NCBI GenBank assembly: GCA_032717465.1
Contig: CM064732.1
Span: forward strand, 27,512,597 to 27,576,596
Length of the DNA: 64,000 nucleotides
Source of the DNA: Coenobita brevimanus
Lineage: Eukaryota > Arthropoda > Malacostraca > Decapoda > Coenobitidae
Direction: 5' to 3'
Part shown: piece by piece, positions 45,067 to 57,559 of the stretch
Layout of the letters: every line of letters starts with the position of its first letter
Numbering within the stretch: position 1 is the first letter of the stretch
Notes under the pieces: model-generated
Seen by the model: only the letters and a program-made list of their open reading frames with translations
Databases searched by the model: none
Told to the model about the DNA's origin: nothing
Program-made: the position numbers and the translations under genes

Positions 45067-45827
45067 CCTGCCCTGTCCCGGAGACGTGAATTCACTTCCT
45101 CACATGATGTGCACTGATATCCCGGAGACGTAAATTAACGCGGCAACATTGCAAGGTCCCTAATTTGCACAATTTTCAATTTTTGTGAGTGATTTTTGGC
45201 ACATATACAAGGAACACCTTCCTCTACAAGATGCCAGGCAGGGACAATGCCTTACCCAGCATGACCTCCTCCTCCCTCCCCCTTGCATGACCTTTTCTCA
45301 GCAATTCACCTGTTATCAGTGACCTGGCCAGTAAAGCCATGTCATGCCACGGTACGAAATTCAGAGCCAGAGTGATTCCCCAATCGATGACAATGTGGAG
45401 GACGAACATTAGAGGAAGAAACAGTCAGAAATGATCATCAGGTAATGTGGCAAAAAAAGGTCAGGAATGGTGATGAGTTAGTGAGTGAAACAATGCTTAT
45501 AATGCCTATATTACCGTTTGAAAACTAATATACTCTCGTACTACATATAAATTCGTACTAAATAAATATATACCGTTTATGAGTGGTGTAGAATAGTTAT
45601 CCTCCCACAGAACTCGTTTTCTTTGCAGCCAGCCTGATAGAAAATCCTGTAAGGTAAGGAGGTATTCCTACCTGGATCGAGTATTTTATGCCTCAGGTGA
45701 GCAATTTCTCTATGAATTTTCGATGTTTCTCACCAAAAGCGGATGTTTGAGCCAAAAAAAAAAAAAAAGTCCAAAAATGTCGGGACTGGAGCATACCACT
45801 ACCCAGAAAACGTCGGGATGGGGCGGG
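45067..45827. mobile_element. piggyBac-type MITE P4 (761 bp)
   Basis: TTAA at 45063-45066 and 45828-45831. Ends CCTGCCCTGTCCCGGAG and, complement, CCCGCCCCATCCCGACG. Same orientation as P3 and closely similar to it internally. Confidence 0.9.
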
Positions 45828-45831
45828 TTAA

Positions 45832-46432
45832 GAGATAGATAGGGAAATATGTGTGGGTTGGACTGTCTGGCTGTTGACTGTGACAGTTTAGAGTGTTCAT
45901 AGGAGTTTGGGTTATGGGTGCAGCCCAGTTCAGTGGGAATATTAGGTTGCCTTAATTCAAGAGGCAGTGTGCATCTACCCCTCACATTACAGTTAACACG
46001 GTCTAGGGTGAAACAGTGATTTCAGGACCTGACAGGCGCTCGTCAGTTACTGGGTGGAGAGCTGGAAGCGTAAGAATGAGTGGATGGGAGCGTGAATGTG
46101 ATTAGCTACTAGGTTGTATGAATGGGAAATGCCCCTGGGACAATCCTGGCAGCGAGAGTACGGGTCTGTCCAGGTGAGATGACCATGTTGCCACCCAGGC
46201 AGGAGGTTGGCTGGGGCACATCTCTTCACTGAAATTTGAGAGTTTATCATGACAGAGAAGTGACCCACTGGGGTACACGATTTTACTTGTGGACCGACAG
46301 GTGCTACTTATTGGTTGAATTCATAGACAGGTTCACAGTCAAATTTGGTGAGTCTGTCCTGTCTGCACACACGTCCCTAGGAAATGTAGATGAATGAATT
46401 GAATGTTGACTTCCAATGTTAAAATTTTTTCT
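45832..46432. other. Unassigned interior/3' region of the putative LTR element
   Basis: No coding motif recognised between MITE P4 and the purine tract. Confidence 0.4.
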
Positions 46433-46445
46433 CCGGAGGAAGGAC
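46433..46445 (+). other. Possible polypurine tract
   Basis: CCGGAGGAAGGA lies just upstream of direct repeat 2, where an LTR retrotransposon has its plus-strand primer. Confidence 0.4.
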
Positions 46446-46450
46446 CCGCT

Positions 46451-48066
46451 TAGTGCCATACTTTTAAGTATAGTATAAGTTAATATAAACTAATATTGTA
46501 AGTGGAATCTTAAGTTTAGGAATTGATATATAGTTCATACAGTTCATAATTTAGCCATTAAGTCCTGTATTTAAGTTTAGTTTTTGTTGATATTCATAAT
46601 GTGAACATGATTCTGTTGTTGACAGTACTTAGTTGAGTATTGGTGTGAATATGATTAACTTTTATTACATATGAACCAGCCGTTTCAACAAAGACGTATA
46701 ACTGCGGAATTTTTAGTAGGGATTAATAATCGTGAATGTCTTTCTTCGTATTCTGAAATAGAGAGTTATACGTCAATGTTAATAGTGCTCCCCTTTTGAA
46801 CTATGCAGTAGTGGAGTAAGAGTTGTCTGAGATAAGTTTGTTGATGATAGTCATTAGTACAGCACAAAATTCATGTTATTGGAGTCGTGTTTACAGTCAC
46901 GTAGGCATATGAACCTTGCATGGTAATAAAATTGTTTGGATTGCTAATTGATTTGGCTTCATTATGATTAAAGTTCCTTTATGCCTATTACAAAAATTTT
47001 AAACATCGTAATAATTTTTCCTACATATGTTGAGTGCAAATGTATTCTTCGTATTTTTCTGGAGAGCTTAGTAGAAACAAAATTATTACTAAATAATCAG
47101 TTAAAGTGTTAGCCGATTCCCAAATACTGTGATGATGAGTATAAGAAGGCAAAGAGCGGTGTCTAACAATGAGACCTCCGCTCCTCTCTCCATCGTTCGC
47201 AGGTTAGTGCCGAGCTCTCATCCTCCCCCCCCCCCCATCTCCCTCGTGTAATAAGTCCTCATATACGTGAGTTAAATTGGTGATATTTTCCCTGATCTCA
47301 CTTGTACTGAATAATGAGATTGCTCCTCCTCTCTCCATTATTCACAGAGATCGCCGCTCCTCTCTTCATCGTTCACAGATCGTACGTTCAAGTCACTGCC
47401 AAACCTCTGACACTGATTCACACACTTTCCCCTTTCTCTTAGTTATTGCAATCGAAGTGCTTATCGGCTGGTCCATTTGATTACTGTCTATTTAATTACT
47501 GTCCATTTGAATACTGTAATCAGTTGTATATGATTCCTGAGTTGTACCTATATAGTCTTAAGAGAATATCTTTGGAGGTAATCTATAGGTTTCTTCCCAA
47601 AGAGTCCAACTGAGACCACAGGACTGATATATCCAGGTGTATCAGTACTCTTTGAATATTAATTTAGGTTGTTAAGATTCATAATTTTGGAGTTACAGAC
47701 CCTGATTATATTTTGTCTGCTTATGTTCATTCACACTTTGAAGAGAAATCTGTCTTTCAGTTCTTAATTTTTAGTATATCTTAGGTTATGAAATTTTGAG
47801 TTTCAATTATTCTATCCTCTTAGGAGTGGTACAGACGAGATTGAGTGGCCCGCAAGGGGTACTAATATCTGTTTTGGTCATGTACCCTCAAGTAAGATTA
47901 CGCTACCCCAATTTCTCATAATCCCCAAAATTCTGATCATTACAGCCATAAAGTTTTAGACCACCATTGTAATGATCAAAATTAGTGGTGACTAATTTTG
48001 ATCATTACTCTCGTGGTCTAAAACTTTCCAGCATTACAATGGGTGGCTCTAAATTCTTTCACATTA
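46451..48066 (+). repeat. Long direct repeat 2, putative 3' LTR
   Basis: Second copy of the 42084-44412 repeat without the MITE. It has an extra inverted segment near its end (47950-48027). If these are LTRs, they bound an element about 6 kb long with an internally deleted coding region. Confidence 0.6.
47950..48027. repeat. 36-bp inverted repeat with 6-base loop
   Basis: Arms 47950-47985 and 47992-48027 pair at 33 of 36 positions (AAAGTTTTAGACCAC outer, TAATGATCAAAATTAG inner). Repeat 1 has only one arm-like copy, so this is a local inverted duplication in repeat 2. Confidence 0.9.
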
Positions 48067-49193
48067 CTTTACTCGTATGTCTGCCATTTCTCAACACATC
48101 CGTTCTATTTGCCTTCCCTGCCGGCCAGGTCTTCAGCACTACATTTGTGCTCCCTTTCTAATTTATGGCTCACATCGTCCAACATTTTTCTGCAGCAGAC
48201 ACATTCACCCCATATATATCGCATGCATTCATCCTCTTCCCTTTTGTTGCCGGGGCTAAAATACTGACTTCACTGATCCTGGCTACCCTTACCTAATTTA
48301 TCTCCTAAGTTTAGCATCATTTCCCAGTTCCCTCTTAGTTAGCCATTTCACTATCCTTTATATTTATTTCTTGTTATCAACACAGTTTTGTTTAACAGCT
48401 GTATTGCCCTTCACAGGTACTGTACTATGGTTCATTCACATTATCTAGGAGAAGATTTTCGTCCTCTTGCAGCCTATTTCCTATCTCTCATTGGCGGAAC
48501 ATGACAGCACTGTGGATCTGTATCCTTTTCATGGCAATTCTTTGTGACTAGATCGAATTCGTTGTTTTAATCTCTTATTGCAGCTCACAATTTTAACTAC
48601 AGAAATGGCAGTTTATGCCTTGTTAAAGTTAACAGGGTATACCAATTCTTATGTCTTTCGTCTTATATGATTAGGAGTACTGTTTGTAACCATTTGTAAT
48701 AATATGTAGTGTGTAAGTATAATATGTAAGTAGTTGTAAGTGGAAACAGGTAGGGAACTTACGGTTGGTTTACTATGAGATCTGCCACAACGAAGAGTTA
48801 CATTATCACCACATACAGGGTCATCTGTGTCATTATCAGTTTCAGTAGGGGAGAGATCTACCCTTTAAAAAAAATGACATTAATAGAATAGGAAGTTAGT
48901 AAATGAAAATAAATGAACAAATGGATGAATGAAAGAAAGAATAAATAAATAAATATAAATATAGTATGTGATGAAATGATTTATATACAATGAATATGAG
49001 TGAAAATGAATGCGTTATTTACAGCTGAGCATGAGTATAATTGGGAGAAAATGGGATTAAGCAGGAGTGAGTGAACGAAAAATTCTGAATGAATGAAAAA
49101 TTAGGGACAAAAATGCAATGAATGGAGAAGAGTAAATGGTGAAAATATCACAATCTATAGATACAGCTTGGGTTTTCTGAAGAAAGAAATTGA
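48067..49193. other. Unassigned non-coding interval
   Basis: No protein or RNA seen. A 63-bp segment (48679-48741) recurs at 55290-55352. A/T-rich GAATGAATG-like stretches occur near 48910-49080. Confidence 0.5.
48679..48741 (+). repeat. 63-bp dispersed repeat, copy 1
   Basis: Starts ACTGTTTGTAACCATTTG and differs from 55290-55352 at one position by eye. It is not part of a family I recognise. Confidence 0.85.
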
Positions 49194-50047
49194 TTAACCC
49201 CTAAACCGCGGGGTTGTTTTGGCTCGACTTGCGTGTCCCGCAGGGATATTCGCTCTCCAACAGACTTTGTAAAAATATTTGCCAAAAATCAGTTATTAGT
49301 CCTAGAATATTGTAATTAAATATGCCCATGGCACTTACCTTTAGCTTTCCCTAGGATGTTTGTTAAGCCTTCGTCGAGTACCGTAGGACTTGTGGAGACT
49401 TCTGAAGTTGTGTAACGAAGCCTCCACTTTACACTTCCCGACATCCCGTAATATGATTACCACAGCCTGATGTTATCACTAGAAACACTATTCTATGATT
49501 TTCAAATAGTTTGGAATCCATACTCAAAAAAAAAAAAAAAACTGAAAGCAATGAAAATTACGAGCGTGTATGATCTTCCCACTTGTGCTCGTTCGCCGCT
49601 GGCGTTTTATCATTTATTATTCATAAAAACACTCACACTTTATATTTCTCTTACTATATACCACCTATACTGTATATATCTGCAGTCTTTACCCATAAGT
49701 TTCCTTCAGTAATAGTAGTTTATTGTCACTGTAATCATTCAATTTCTCTTTCAGTAAAATACGTAGCATTCACTTTCTCATCCTGTATGCTAGCATTGAG
49801 AGCGAATCTGTCACTTTCTTTTCCATTTTCATAACTCATAGTATTCATACACGCTATAGTGAAACTTTCGCTTTCATTACTCCTAGTATATATACTCGTA
49901 TTCTTATATTACTACCCATTTACATTTCTGTTAACATTCTTTATTTTATTTACGTTATTTTCATTTCTGTTTTATTTACACTGTGTTATACACTGTTAGT
50001 AACTTATAAAACTGTTTTCCACTGTTCACTTATATTTATTTTCATTG

Positions 50048-53000
50048 CTTTCACTTTTTTTTTTTTTTTATGCGAGGAAGAAGGAACCAAAGGCCATGAG
50101 CCCGCAGTAACAGTTCCCTCCAAGAGAAAAACAAAATACAATATAGAGCCAAATTCAAGATCCGATCATTTTGAGATGCCTGGACACACTGCGTTTGAAA
50201 GACTGGAGATCATAGGCAGCAGGAAATACAGACAGAGGGAGACAGTTCCAGAGCTGACCTGTTGCATAAATGAAAGACTGGGAGTAACGGTTAACTCTTG
50301 CATTAGAGAGTTGGACAGAAAAAGGATGAGAGTTTGCTGCCAGACGGGTGCTACGCGCCCGTCGTAGAGGTGGAGGAATGCAAGCAGACAGTTCAGAGGA
50401 GCAGTGACCATTAAAGTAGCGATAGAAAAGAGATAAAGATGCAACAGTGCGGCGAAGAGACAGAGGTTGAAGGGAGTCAGTAAGAGGAGGAGAGTTAATG
50501 AGACGAAAAGCCTTTGACTCCACCCTATTGAGAAGAGCTGTATGTGGGGAGCCACCCCACACATGAGAGTTGTACTCCACACAGGGGCGGATAAAACCCC
50601 TGTATATAGTCAACAATTGCACAGGGGTAAAGAAAGAGCGGAGTCGGCTTAGCACACCCAATCTCTTGGAAGCAGATTTTACAAGAGATGTAATATGATC
50701 TTTCCAAGATAAGTCCCGAGTAAATGAAACCCCAAGCATGTTCAAGGATGATGCAGGATTAAGCTGAATATTATTAAACATTAGTGGGTATACCTGTGGA
50801 AGATTTTGTCGGGTTGATAGGTGTAAGAACTGAGTCTTAGATGCATTAAAGACAACCATATTATTTTTACCCCAGTCAGAGATACGAGCCAAGTCAGACA
50901 TTAGGTGTGCCATAGCCTCATCCCTTGTTTGTTGAAGTAACTGTTGAGATGGGCGTTGCGGGAACCGAATGGAAAGGTGAAGGGTGGAGTCATCAGCGTA
51001 TGAGTGGATATGGTTAGATGTACAGCTTAGAAGATCATTGATGAATAAAAGGAAGAGAGTTGGTGATAGGACAGAGCCCTGAGGAACACCACTGTTGATA
51101 GATCTAGGAGAAGAACGATGGCCGTCTACAACAGCGGCTATAGAACGACCAGAAAGGAAGCTAGCGATGAAGGCACAGATAGAAGGATAGAAACCGTAGG
51201 AGGGCAGTTTGGAAATTAAAGATTTATGCCAGACTCGATCGAAAGCCTTTGAGATGTCAAGTGCAATGGCAAAGCTTTCGCCAAAGTCCCTAAAGGAGGA
51301 TGACCAGGAGTCTGAAAGGTAGGTGAGAAGATCGCCAGTGGAGCGTCCCTGACGGAACCCATACTGACGATCGGAAAGAAGGTTGTGATAGGAAAGATGC
51401 CTTAAAATTTTTCTATGAAGAATTGACTCAAAAACTTTTGAAATACAGGACGTTAAAGCAATTGGACGATAGTTGGAGGGTTGGGAGCGGTCACCCTTCT
51501 TTGGGACTGGCTGAATGAGAGCAAACTTCCAGCAAGAAGGAAAGGTACAAGTTGACAGACAAAGACGAAAGAGTTTGCCTAGGTAGGGTGTAAGCACAGA
51601 AGCACAGTTCTTGAGAACAACAGGAGGGACCCCATCAGGCCCATATGCCTTGTTAGTACTGAGGCCAGTGATGGCAGAAAATACATCAACTGAAGAAATT
51701 TTAATGTCAGCCATGAGGAAGTCAGAGGGGGGAAGTGATGGAGGAACAGCACCGGAATCGTCTAAGGTAGAATTGGAGGAGAAAGTCTGTGCGAAGAGAT
51801 CTGCTTTATCAGTAGAAGAAATAGCTACAGAACCATCAGAGTAGAAAAGAGGAGGGAAGGATGATGAGGTAAAGTTGTTAGAAAGATTTTTGGCAAGATG
51901 CCAGAAGAAGCGGGAAGAATTCGAGTTGGAGAGTTGAGAGCATTTAGTATGGATGAAATTATTTTTAGTAGAGCGAAGAACAGACTTAGCACGATTCCGG
52001 GCAGAAACGTAAAGATGATGTGATTCAGGGGTGGGTTGGCTCCGGTACCTTTTGTAGGCCCTCTCCTTGTTGCGGACAGCATTAGAACAAGCGTGATTAA
52101 ACCAAGGCTTTCTTGCGTTAGTCAAAGGATATGAGAAAGGAATGTATGCTTCCATGCCCGAGAGAATAACCTCCGTAATGCGCAAGGCACACTCAGATGG
52201 CTCACGGCCATGGAAGCAATAATCATTCCAGGGAAAATCAAAGAAGTACTGCCTGAGGGCCTCCCAGTCTGCGGCTCCAAAATGCCACAGACGACGTTTC
52301 CCTGGAGGGTCCACAGGTCGTACCGGAGTGATAGGACAGGTTAAGGTAATAAGGTTGTGATCGGAGGAGCCCAACGGAGAGAAAAGATTAACAGAGTAAG
52401 CAGAAGGATTAGTTGTGAGGAAGAGGTCAAGTATGTTGGAGCTCTCTCCAAGGCGGTCAGGGATACGGGTAGGGTGCTGTACAAGCTGCTCTAGGTCATT
52501 AAGGATAGAAAAGATGTAGGCTTGTTCACCAGGTGGATCCGTGAAAGGAGAGGAGAGCCAAAGGTGGTGGTGAACATTGAAATCTCCAAGAATGGAGATT
52601 TCAGAGAAAGGAGAAATGGATAGAATGTGTTCCATCGTAGAAGTAAGATAGTCGAAGAATTTTTGATAGTCAGTAGAATTAGGGGATAAGTAAACAGCAC
52701 AGATATATTTAGTCAGAGAATGACAGGAAAGCCGAAGCCAGAGTGTGGAGAATTCAGAAGAATCAAGTTCAGGAACACGAGAGCAAGATAAGTCGTTGCG
52801 TATATATACACAACAGCCACCTTTGGCTCTGAAATGAGTATAGAGAAAGTAGGAGGATACAGAAAAGGGTTTGCTGTCAGTTGCCTCAGACAGCTGAGTC
52901 TCCGTTAGAAAAAGAAGGTGAGGTTTTGAGGAGGAGAGGTGGTGCTCAACAGAGCGAAAGTTAGAGGAAAGGCTGCGAATGTTGCAGAAATGAAGAAGAA

Positions 53001-53457
53001 GAGAGTCAGACAGTGGTTCCAGGCACCTTGAGTCGTCATCGGGAGAGGGGCAGATGGTGGGGGCATTTATGGTCCCCCCCCCTGGGGACTCTGAGGCTTG
53101 ATATAACGACGCCATTTTAGGTAAATTTTGAATAGGAAGTGTAGTGTGTACTGTGCATGTAGTTTGGTGAAGATAGTTAGAGAAATTTGTACTTGAGAGC
53201 ATGCTGGCCTACTCTCTGTGTAACTGAGACACTGAAAAAGTTCAGCAAAGGGGGATGGTCAGGAACTAGTCCTGAGGGCTGATGAAACGGGAGCTCCAGC
53301 ACTCCCTGTCATCAGCTTTCCATCCACCTCGGGAGTACTGCCCTGCTCGACTGGTGCTACAGTCTACTCCACTTGCTGTTTACACATTATTTACACATTA
53401 TTTACATTTCCACTTGCACTGTTTTATTAACCAGAAAGTTCGTAGTCACTGTCCATC
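50048..53457 (-). mobile_element. LINE-beta, full-length with 10-bp target duplication
   Basis: Flanked by ATTTTCATTG at 50038-50047 and 53458-53467. On the minus strand it begins GATGGACAGTGACTACG, has a 255-nt leader with short tandem TTTACACATTA-type units, one long ORF, about 85 nt of 3' UTR and a poly(A)-like tail ending GTGAAAG. Full length, an exact target duplication and an intact ORF mark a recent insertion. Clade: jockey/CR1 group by RT and endonuclease motifs; I cannot settle it further. No ORF1 is visible. Confidence 0.93.
50155..53202 (-). CDS. LINE-beta endonuclease/reverse transcriptase, 1015 aa, apparently intact
   Basis: The frame runs from ATG 53202 to the stop at 50155 without a break. 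Endonuclease (about residues 68-290): FCNIRSL (Asn74), LTETQLS (Glu101), LGDFNVHHH (Asp207), SSDHNLI (Asp281, His282). RT (about 515-790): [11 protein letters not shown] (520-530), [10 protein letters not shown] (576-585), YGFRQGRST (614-622), [11 protein letters not shown] with catalytic Asp649, [11 protein letters not shown] (704-714) and YADD (735-738, two catalytic Asp). The C-terminal part has [13 protein letters not shown] and ends HLKMIGS. All catalytic residues I would expect are there. The protein would nick chromosomal DNA and reverse transcribe the LINE RNA at the nick. Activity is inferred only. Confidence 0.95.
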   Translation of the reverse strand: MLSSTNFSNYLHQTTCTVHTTLPIQNLPKMASLYQASESPGGGTINAPTICPSPDDDSRCLEPLSDSLLLHFCNIRSLSSNFRSVEHHLSSSKPHLLFLTETQLSEATDSKPFSVSSYFLYTHFRAKGGCCVYIRNDLSCSRVPELDSSEFSTLWLRLSCHSLTKYICAVYLSPNSTDYQKFFDYLTSTMEHILSISPFSEISILGDFNVHHHLWLSSPFTDPPGEQAYIFSILNDLEQLVQHPTRIPDRLGESSNILDLFLTTNPSAYSVNLFSPLGSSDHNLITLTCPITPVRPVDPPGKRRLWHFGAADWEALRQYFFDFPWNDYCFHGREPSECALRITEVILSGMEAYIPFSYPLTNARKPWFNHACSNAVRNKERAYKRYRSQPTPESHHLYVSARNRAKSVLRSTKNNFIHTKCSQLSNSNSSRFFWHLAKNLSNNFTSSSFPPLFYSDGSVAISSTDKADLFAQTFSSNSTLDDSGAVPPSLPPSDFLMADIKISSVDVFSAITGLSTNKAYGPDGVPPVVLKNCASVLTPYLGKLFRLCLSTCTFPSCWKFALIQPVPKKGDRSQPSNYRPIALTSCISKVFESILHRKILRHLSYHNLLSDRQYGFRQGRSTGDLLTYLSDSWSSSFRDFGESFAIALDISKAFDRVWHKSLISKLPSYGFYPSICAFIASFLSGRSIAAVVDGHRSSPRSINSGVPQGSVLSPTLFLLFINDLLSCTSNHIHSYADDSTLHLSIRFPQRPSQQLLQQTRDEAMAHLMSDLARISDWGKNNMVVFNASKTQFLHLSTRQNLPQVYPLMFNNIQLNPASSLNMLGVSFTRDLSWKDHITSLVKSASKRLGVLSRLRSFFTPVQLLTIYRGFIRPCVEYNSHVWGGSPHTALLNRVESKAFRLINSPPLTDSLQPLSLRRTVASLSLFYRYFNGHCSSELSACIPPPLRRARSTRLAANSHPFSVQLSNARVNRYSQSFIYATGQLWNCLPLSVFPAAYDLQSFKRSVSRHLKMIGS

Positions 53458-55289
53458 ATTTTCATTGATAAATTAGCCAGTTCACGTTCCACAGCAGTCA
53501 CTTAGCCCTTTATCCCTTTCCACACGAGGTTTAGTAGAGTAGAGGTCACACGGCCCTTTGCATGGGGATAAAAAGCGGCAGAATTGGACAGGCGCGAATC
53601 CGACGTGGTTTCACCTTGAAAGACGACAATAAACTGAATGCTGTGGTGGCCTAGGGGGAGTGCAACGCTGCCAATGTCAGTGTGGTGACAGCTGCTAATA
53701 TATACGCTATGAAATGATTGACAGGAAAACTAGACAATACATAATAAAATCGGTAGTTCCAGGTGAATGTAAATATCACTTAAGCTTCTTCCTTCCTTTC
53801 TTATATATATTTTTATTACGAGAATAGATTATACGGCATATTTCAAGGGGAAATAAACAGCAAAAATTAGCGAACGAGTGCACATGAGGTGTTGTTAGGT
53901 GATAATTAGCCAATTCCAGGTGTATGGCACTATCACATACCTTATTTCTTTTTTGTATATATTATTTGGTATAAGAATAGGGCATAGGGCTTATTTCAAT
54001 GGATGAAATCAGTGGAAAATTCCAGGGAAGATTTACTAAGCGCAGCGCGGCCGGGCAGGCGAGAGGAGAGGGTAATGGAGGGGAGGTAGGGAGGGGAGTC
54101 AAGAACGGGGAGAAATGGCTAAATTGTCAACAATGGATGGGAGTACATACGAGATTAGGAGTGCTGACTAGTGTTGGACATTGGCAGTACTGATAGATGA
54201 TACAAGGCACCACTTGAAAGCCCGGGCGAATTCAAAATAACACAGAATCACAAAAGTGATGCCCCGCGGTATGATCCCTTGCTCCCAAGCGTCACGAAAG
54301 TGATGCCCAACGGTTAAGGGGTTAATGTGATGGAATGAGAAAATGCATGAAAATAGAAAAATACATGTAGTAATATGTGTTCCATGCAAAAGTTGGATGT
54401 TGAGTGAAACTTTCGTATCGTAGTGTCGTAGTGTCTCCTCCCCCCGCCAGCGATGATTGGGTGGAAGTGTCTGTTATGTCACTGGGCGGCGGCTAAGCAC
54501 TGGGTGGAACGAGAAGCTGATAGGAACAGGAGACTATGACATTGCTTAGTGTGAGTGGCCACGCTCCCTGGGTGACGTTGGTCTGTGTGGTGCATGGGGA
54601 AAACGATGACGTAACAGCGTTGGGCGGTTGTAGGGGGCTACTTCCTGGAGTGGGGTCTGGGTTGGAGTTTGTGTGGGCTGAAACTAACCCATACAACAGG
54701 TCACAAAGGACTGGCAGGCGAAGGCAGGTTGTAGGTTGATAGGAGCAGGAGGCTTACGTGGCTGTAGTGGTGTGGTGGTAGGAGGGATGTTGGTGTGGAG
54801 GAAAATCCCAAAACCACATCAAAGCTGCTAGGACGATTCCACACCAAGACTGCAAAAAGGGCTGGAGGCTGGGGCGGAGATAGACTGTGTGTCGTTGGAA
54901 GAACAGCAGCGTGGGAAAACAAACACAGCCAAGATTGCCCACAGAAGACATGAAATCACTATTATCCCACTCGCTTTCACTATGCTTGTCATATACCTTG
55001 TGCCTAGTTATTTCGTGGCCTATACCATGATAGTGTATTAGTTACATTCTACTTTTGTATTTACTAGTACTTATAACCTTCTCTACCTTTCCAACATGGC
55101 CATGTACTGTAAATATATTAATCCCTTCTTACATCCAGCTTCTTGAATTAAGTAGTAATATCCCATTTATTATTATACTCCCATATAGTCCCAGTTGACT
55201 GTATACTCTGTTCACTTGCATTCATGCCCTATTATGACTTAATGCCTCCACCACTGTGTCAAGAGACACACTTTTTGATGAGGGGGAAA

Positions 55290-55352
55290 ACTGTTTGTAA
55301 CCATTTGTAATAACATGTAGTGTGTAAGTATAATATGTAAGTAGTTGTAAGT
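55290..55352 (+). repeat. 63-bp dispersed repeat, copy 2
   Basis: Near-identical to 48679-48741; flanking sequence on both sides is unrelated. Confidence 0.85.
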
Positions 55353-55739
55353 AGGATCCAAATAGGGTGCTACTGAGCGCTTGCTATCGCTTGCTATGTC
55401 TGTGAGCGCTTGTTATGTCTAGCTTGATTCAAATTCTGCTGAACCATGAGTTTTGTGGCCGGGCCACACCACCGCCTAGCCGGTGAGAGCCGAGCAGTTG
55501 CAGTTAGCGACGGGCTGGGTTGGACACGGGTGGTGTCAACGGCTGTTGTGTGAAGATATGAGGGAGTGCTTAATATATCATCAGAAAACTCGTCCGAGAC
55601 TTTGACTTCACCTACGACTGGCGTCAAGGAACATTAACAAACATTAACACTACTCCCCTTTTCATTCCTGGGTATGCCCTCTACTACGATTGTGTCTTTT
55701 TTTCTAAATCACAAGACAGCTGTAATATGCACAGGAGAG

Positions 55740-56490
55740 ATTTCTTGAACTGGTGAGTCATTGTCGCCTTCATTAACCCCTTCACATATGAAGCCCAGAC
55801 CTTAGCTGCATACACTCGACCTAGCTGAACGTTAACTAGAACGAAATGTAAGTCATTGGAGTGAAAATTATTCCTCTGCCTGTACAGCCATTTCCCTGTT
55901 CACTCACGAGTGACAACTTCACTATCAGGACCTCCCTTCATACTTTATTCTTTTTACCTGCTGACGATTAAACTCAAGCCATGAGAGACTTCTCGAACCA
56001 GGGGAGATAGATATAGCCTTTATTAACACCTTCAGTGTGGGAAATCCTTCATGAAGTGAAAAAGATTACCAAGAGGTAGCAGGAATAAACTAAACTAATA
56101 CATCCTGGGACTGAAAGGATTAGCCATTTTGTTAGTCGGTCAGGTTTGCATATCTCTTAAGCTGAGGAAAACTGCCAGGTGGCAGAAAAAATAAAAAGCT
56201 ACAGTTGTCGTTATAATGAACGGATTGATAAAGGCTGTGTCTAGACATTCGCCATGAGGTTATCTCTCCCAAGGTGAATAAAATCATCTTTGTCTAACAT
56301 TTTCACTGCGTGTGTCTCAAGCTGAATTATACGATCTAGGGGAAGCATGAAGAAAAGATCATTGTCATCCCAGTAAAAGGATCAACAAAGTCTCTTTTTG
56401 TAATTTATTCACTGCGAGTATCTCTCTAGCTTCGATAGAATCTGGGGAAAACAAGGATAAGAGTAAAAATGAGCTGTCACTCTAGTCCTT
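55740..56490 (+). repeat. Degenerate tandem repeat region, unit roughly 100 bp
   Basis: Phrases such as TTCACTGCG, GTATCTCT, AAGCT, ATCTGGGGAA/ATCTAGGGGAAG and AAAGGATTA recur in the same order several times (for example 56305 and 56405). Units are diverged, so length and boundaries are approximate. Confidence 0.45.
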
Positions 56491-57559
56491 ATCCGCCGGG
56501 AGTTTCCTGCTGGCGTCCTCTCCTCCTTACGTGGAATTTTTGAGGTTATGGGAAAAATACCCTTACTTTAAACCCCAATATATGCCAAACTATAATAGCT
56601 AGAGAAAAAATTAAAAATACATAAGACTCACCAACTCTTTTTCAAATGAAGGTAATCTGAGGTCTCCAGGTGGTCCCGTCGACGAGTAAGGATATGTTGA
56701 TGATGAGTGGTTTTACACGTTTGGTGGGCTGGTTCTGAAAGTGCGCCACTGGCAATGACCTAGGATTCACTGGCTAGCGTTGGCAGCACTGACCGGAATG
56801 GTGGTTGTAACACTGCCTGGGCATCCTTGGATAGAATGTGGAAAATTCCATTTAATCCTCGACTTTTCCTTACTCACCATCGTAAGAGTGAGTCATCACC
56901 CTGTCTTTGTGCCTCCTCAAAGGGTTTTCTGCCCATTTCATAGTGTCACTGCCCCGTTGGTGTGTGAGAAAAAAATTTGCTTTTTGTTTCTCTGTCCTCA
57001 CTTCTTGTGTCAAGGATAATAATTTCCCTCTACAACGACACTTATAATTGCACTTGACATCACAATTACAGGTATTTGCACTTTGACAAGTAAATGCTGT
57101 GGCTGTTTCACACAGTATGGTTCAGTGTGAAGTAATTACTTGTACTATAATGCAGACTGATTTGTACTAATCAGGGGCATCGTAAAAATCTTACAAATGT
57201 TATACTCAACTTGCATTATTTGTACTTCACATCACTAATACGCTTATGCTCACATATTCAGTACTATTTTCCTGAGTATTCAGTGAAACTATTTAGTTAC
57301 AGCCACGAAGGTAATTTTCATTTTGGCCCACTCACAAGTGGTTTTCTTTCATGTAACAGGTAGGCTAACTCAAGGTATTTCCAATAATATATTCACCAAT
57401 AACCAGTAAACAGTAACACTTATTGCATTGCACTTGTAGAATTAATTATAAAACACTTATAGCACTTACTAGAAATCACTTATAATATCTAACATTTCAC
57501 TTATTTATATAAAAAAAACACACACACTTGTGCATACCTGTATACTACTTACACTTTCT

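Larger units (their letters stand above)
49198..54321. mobile_element. piggyBac-like element with TTAA target, split by LINE-beta
   Basis: TTAA at 49194-49197 and 54322-54325. Ends CCCCTAAACCGCGGGG and, complement, CCCCTTAACCGTTGGG. Excluding the LINE, about 1.7 kb remains (49198-50047 and 53458-54321), with no transposase recognised, so it is non-autonomous. Its ends differ from the CCCGCC family P1-P4. Confidence 0.8.
54326..57559. other. Unassigned non-coding interval, 3.2 kb
   Basis: No conserved protein or RNA. It holds the second 63-bp repeat (55290-55352) and a degenerate tandem region (about 55740-56490). Open frames at 54500-54740 lack recognisable domains. Confidence 0.5.

Noticed and set aside
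55770..55800. TTAACCCCTTCAC as an end of a piggyBac element
   Set aside because: No matching inverted end with TTAA was found downstream; it looks like part of the degenerate tandem region.
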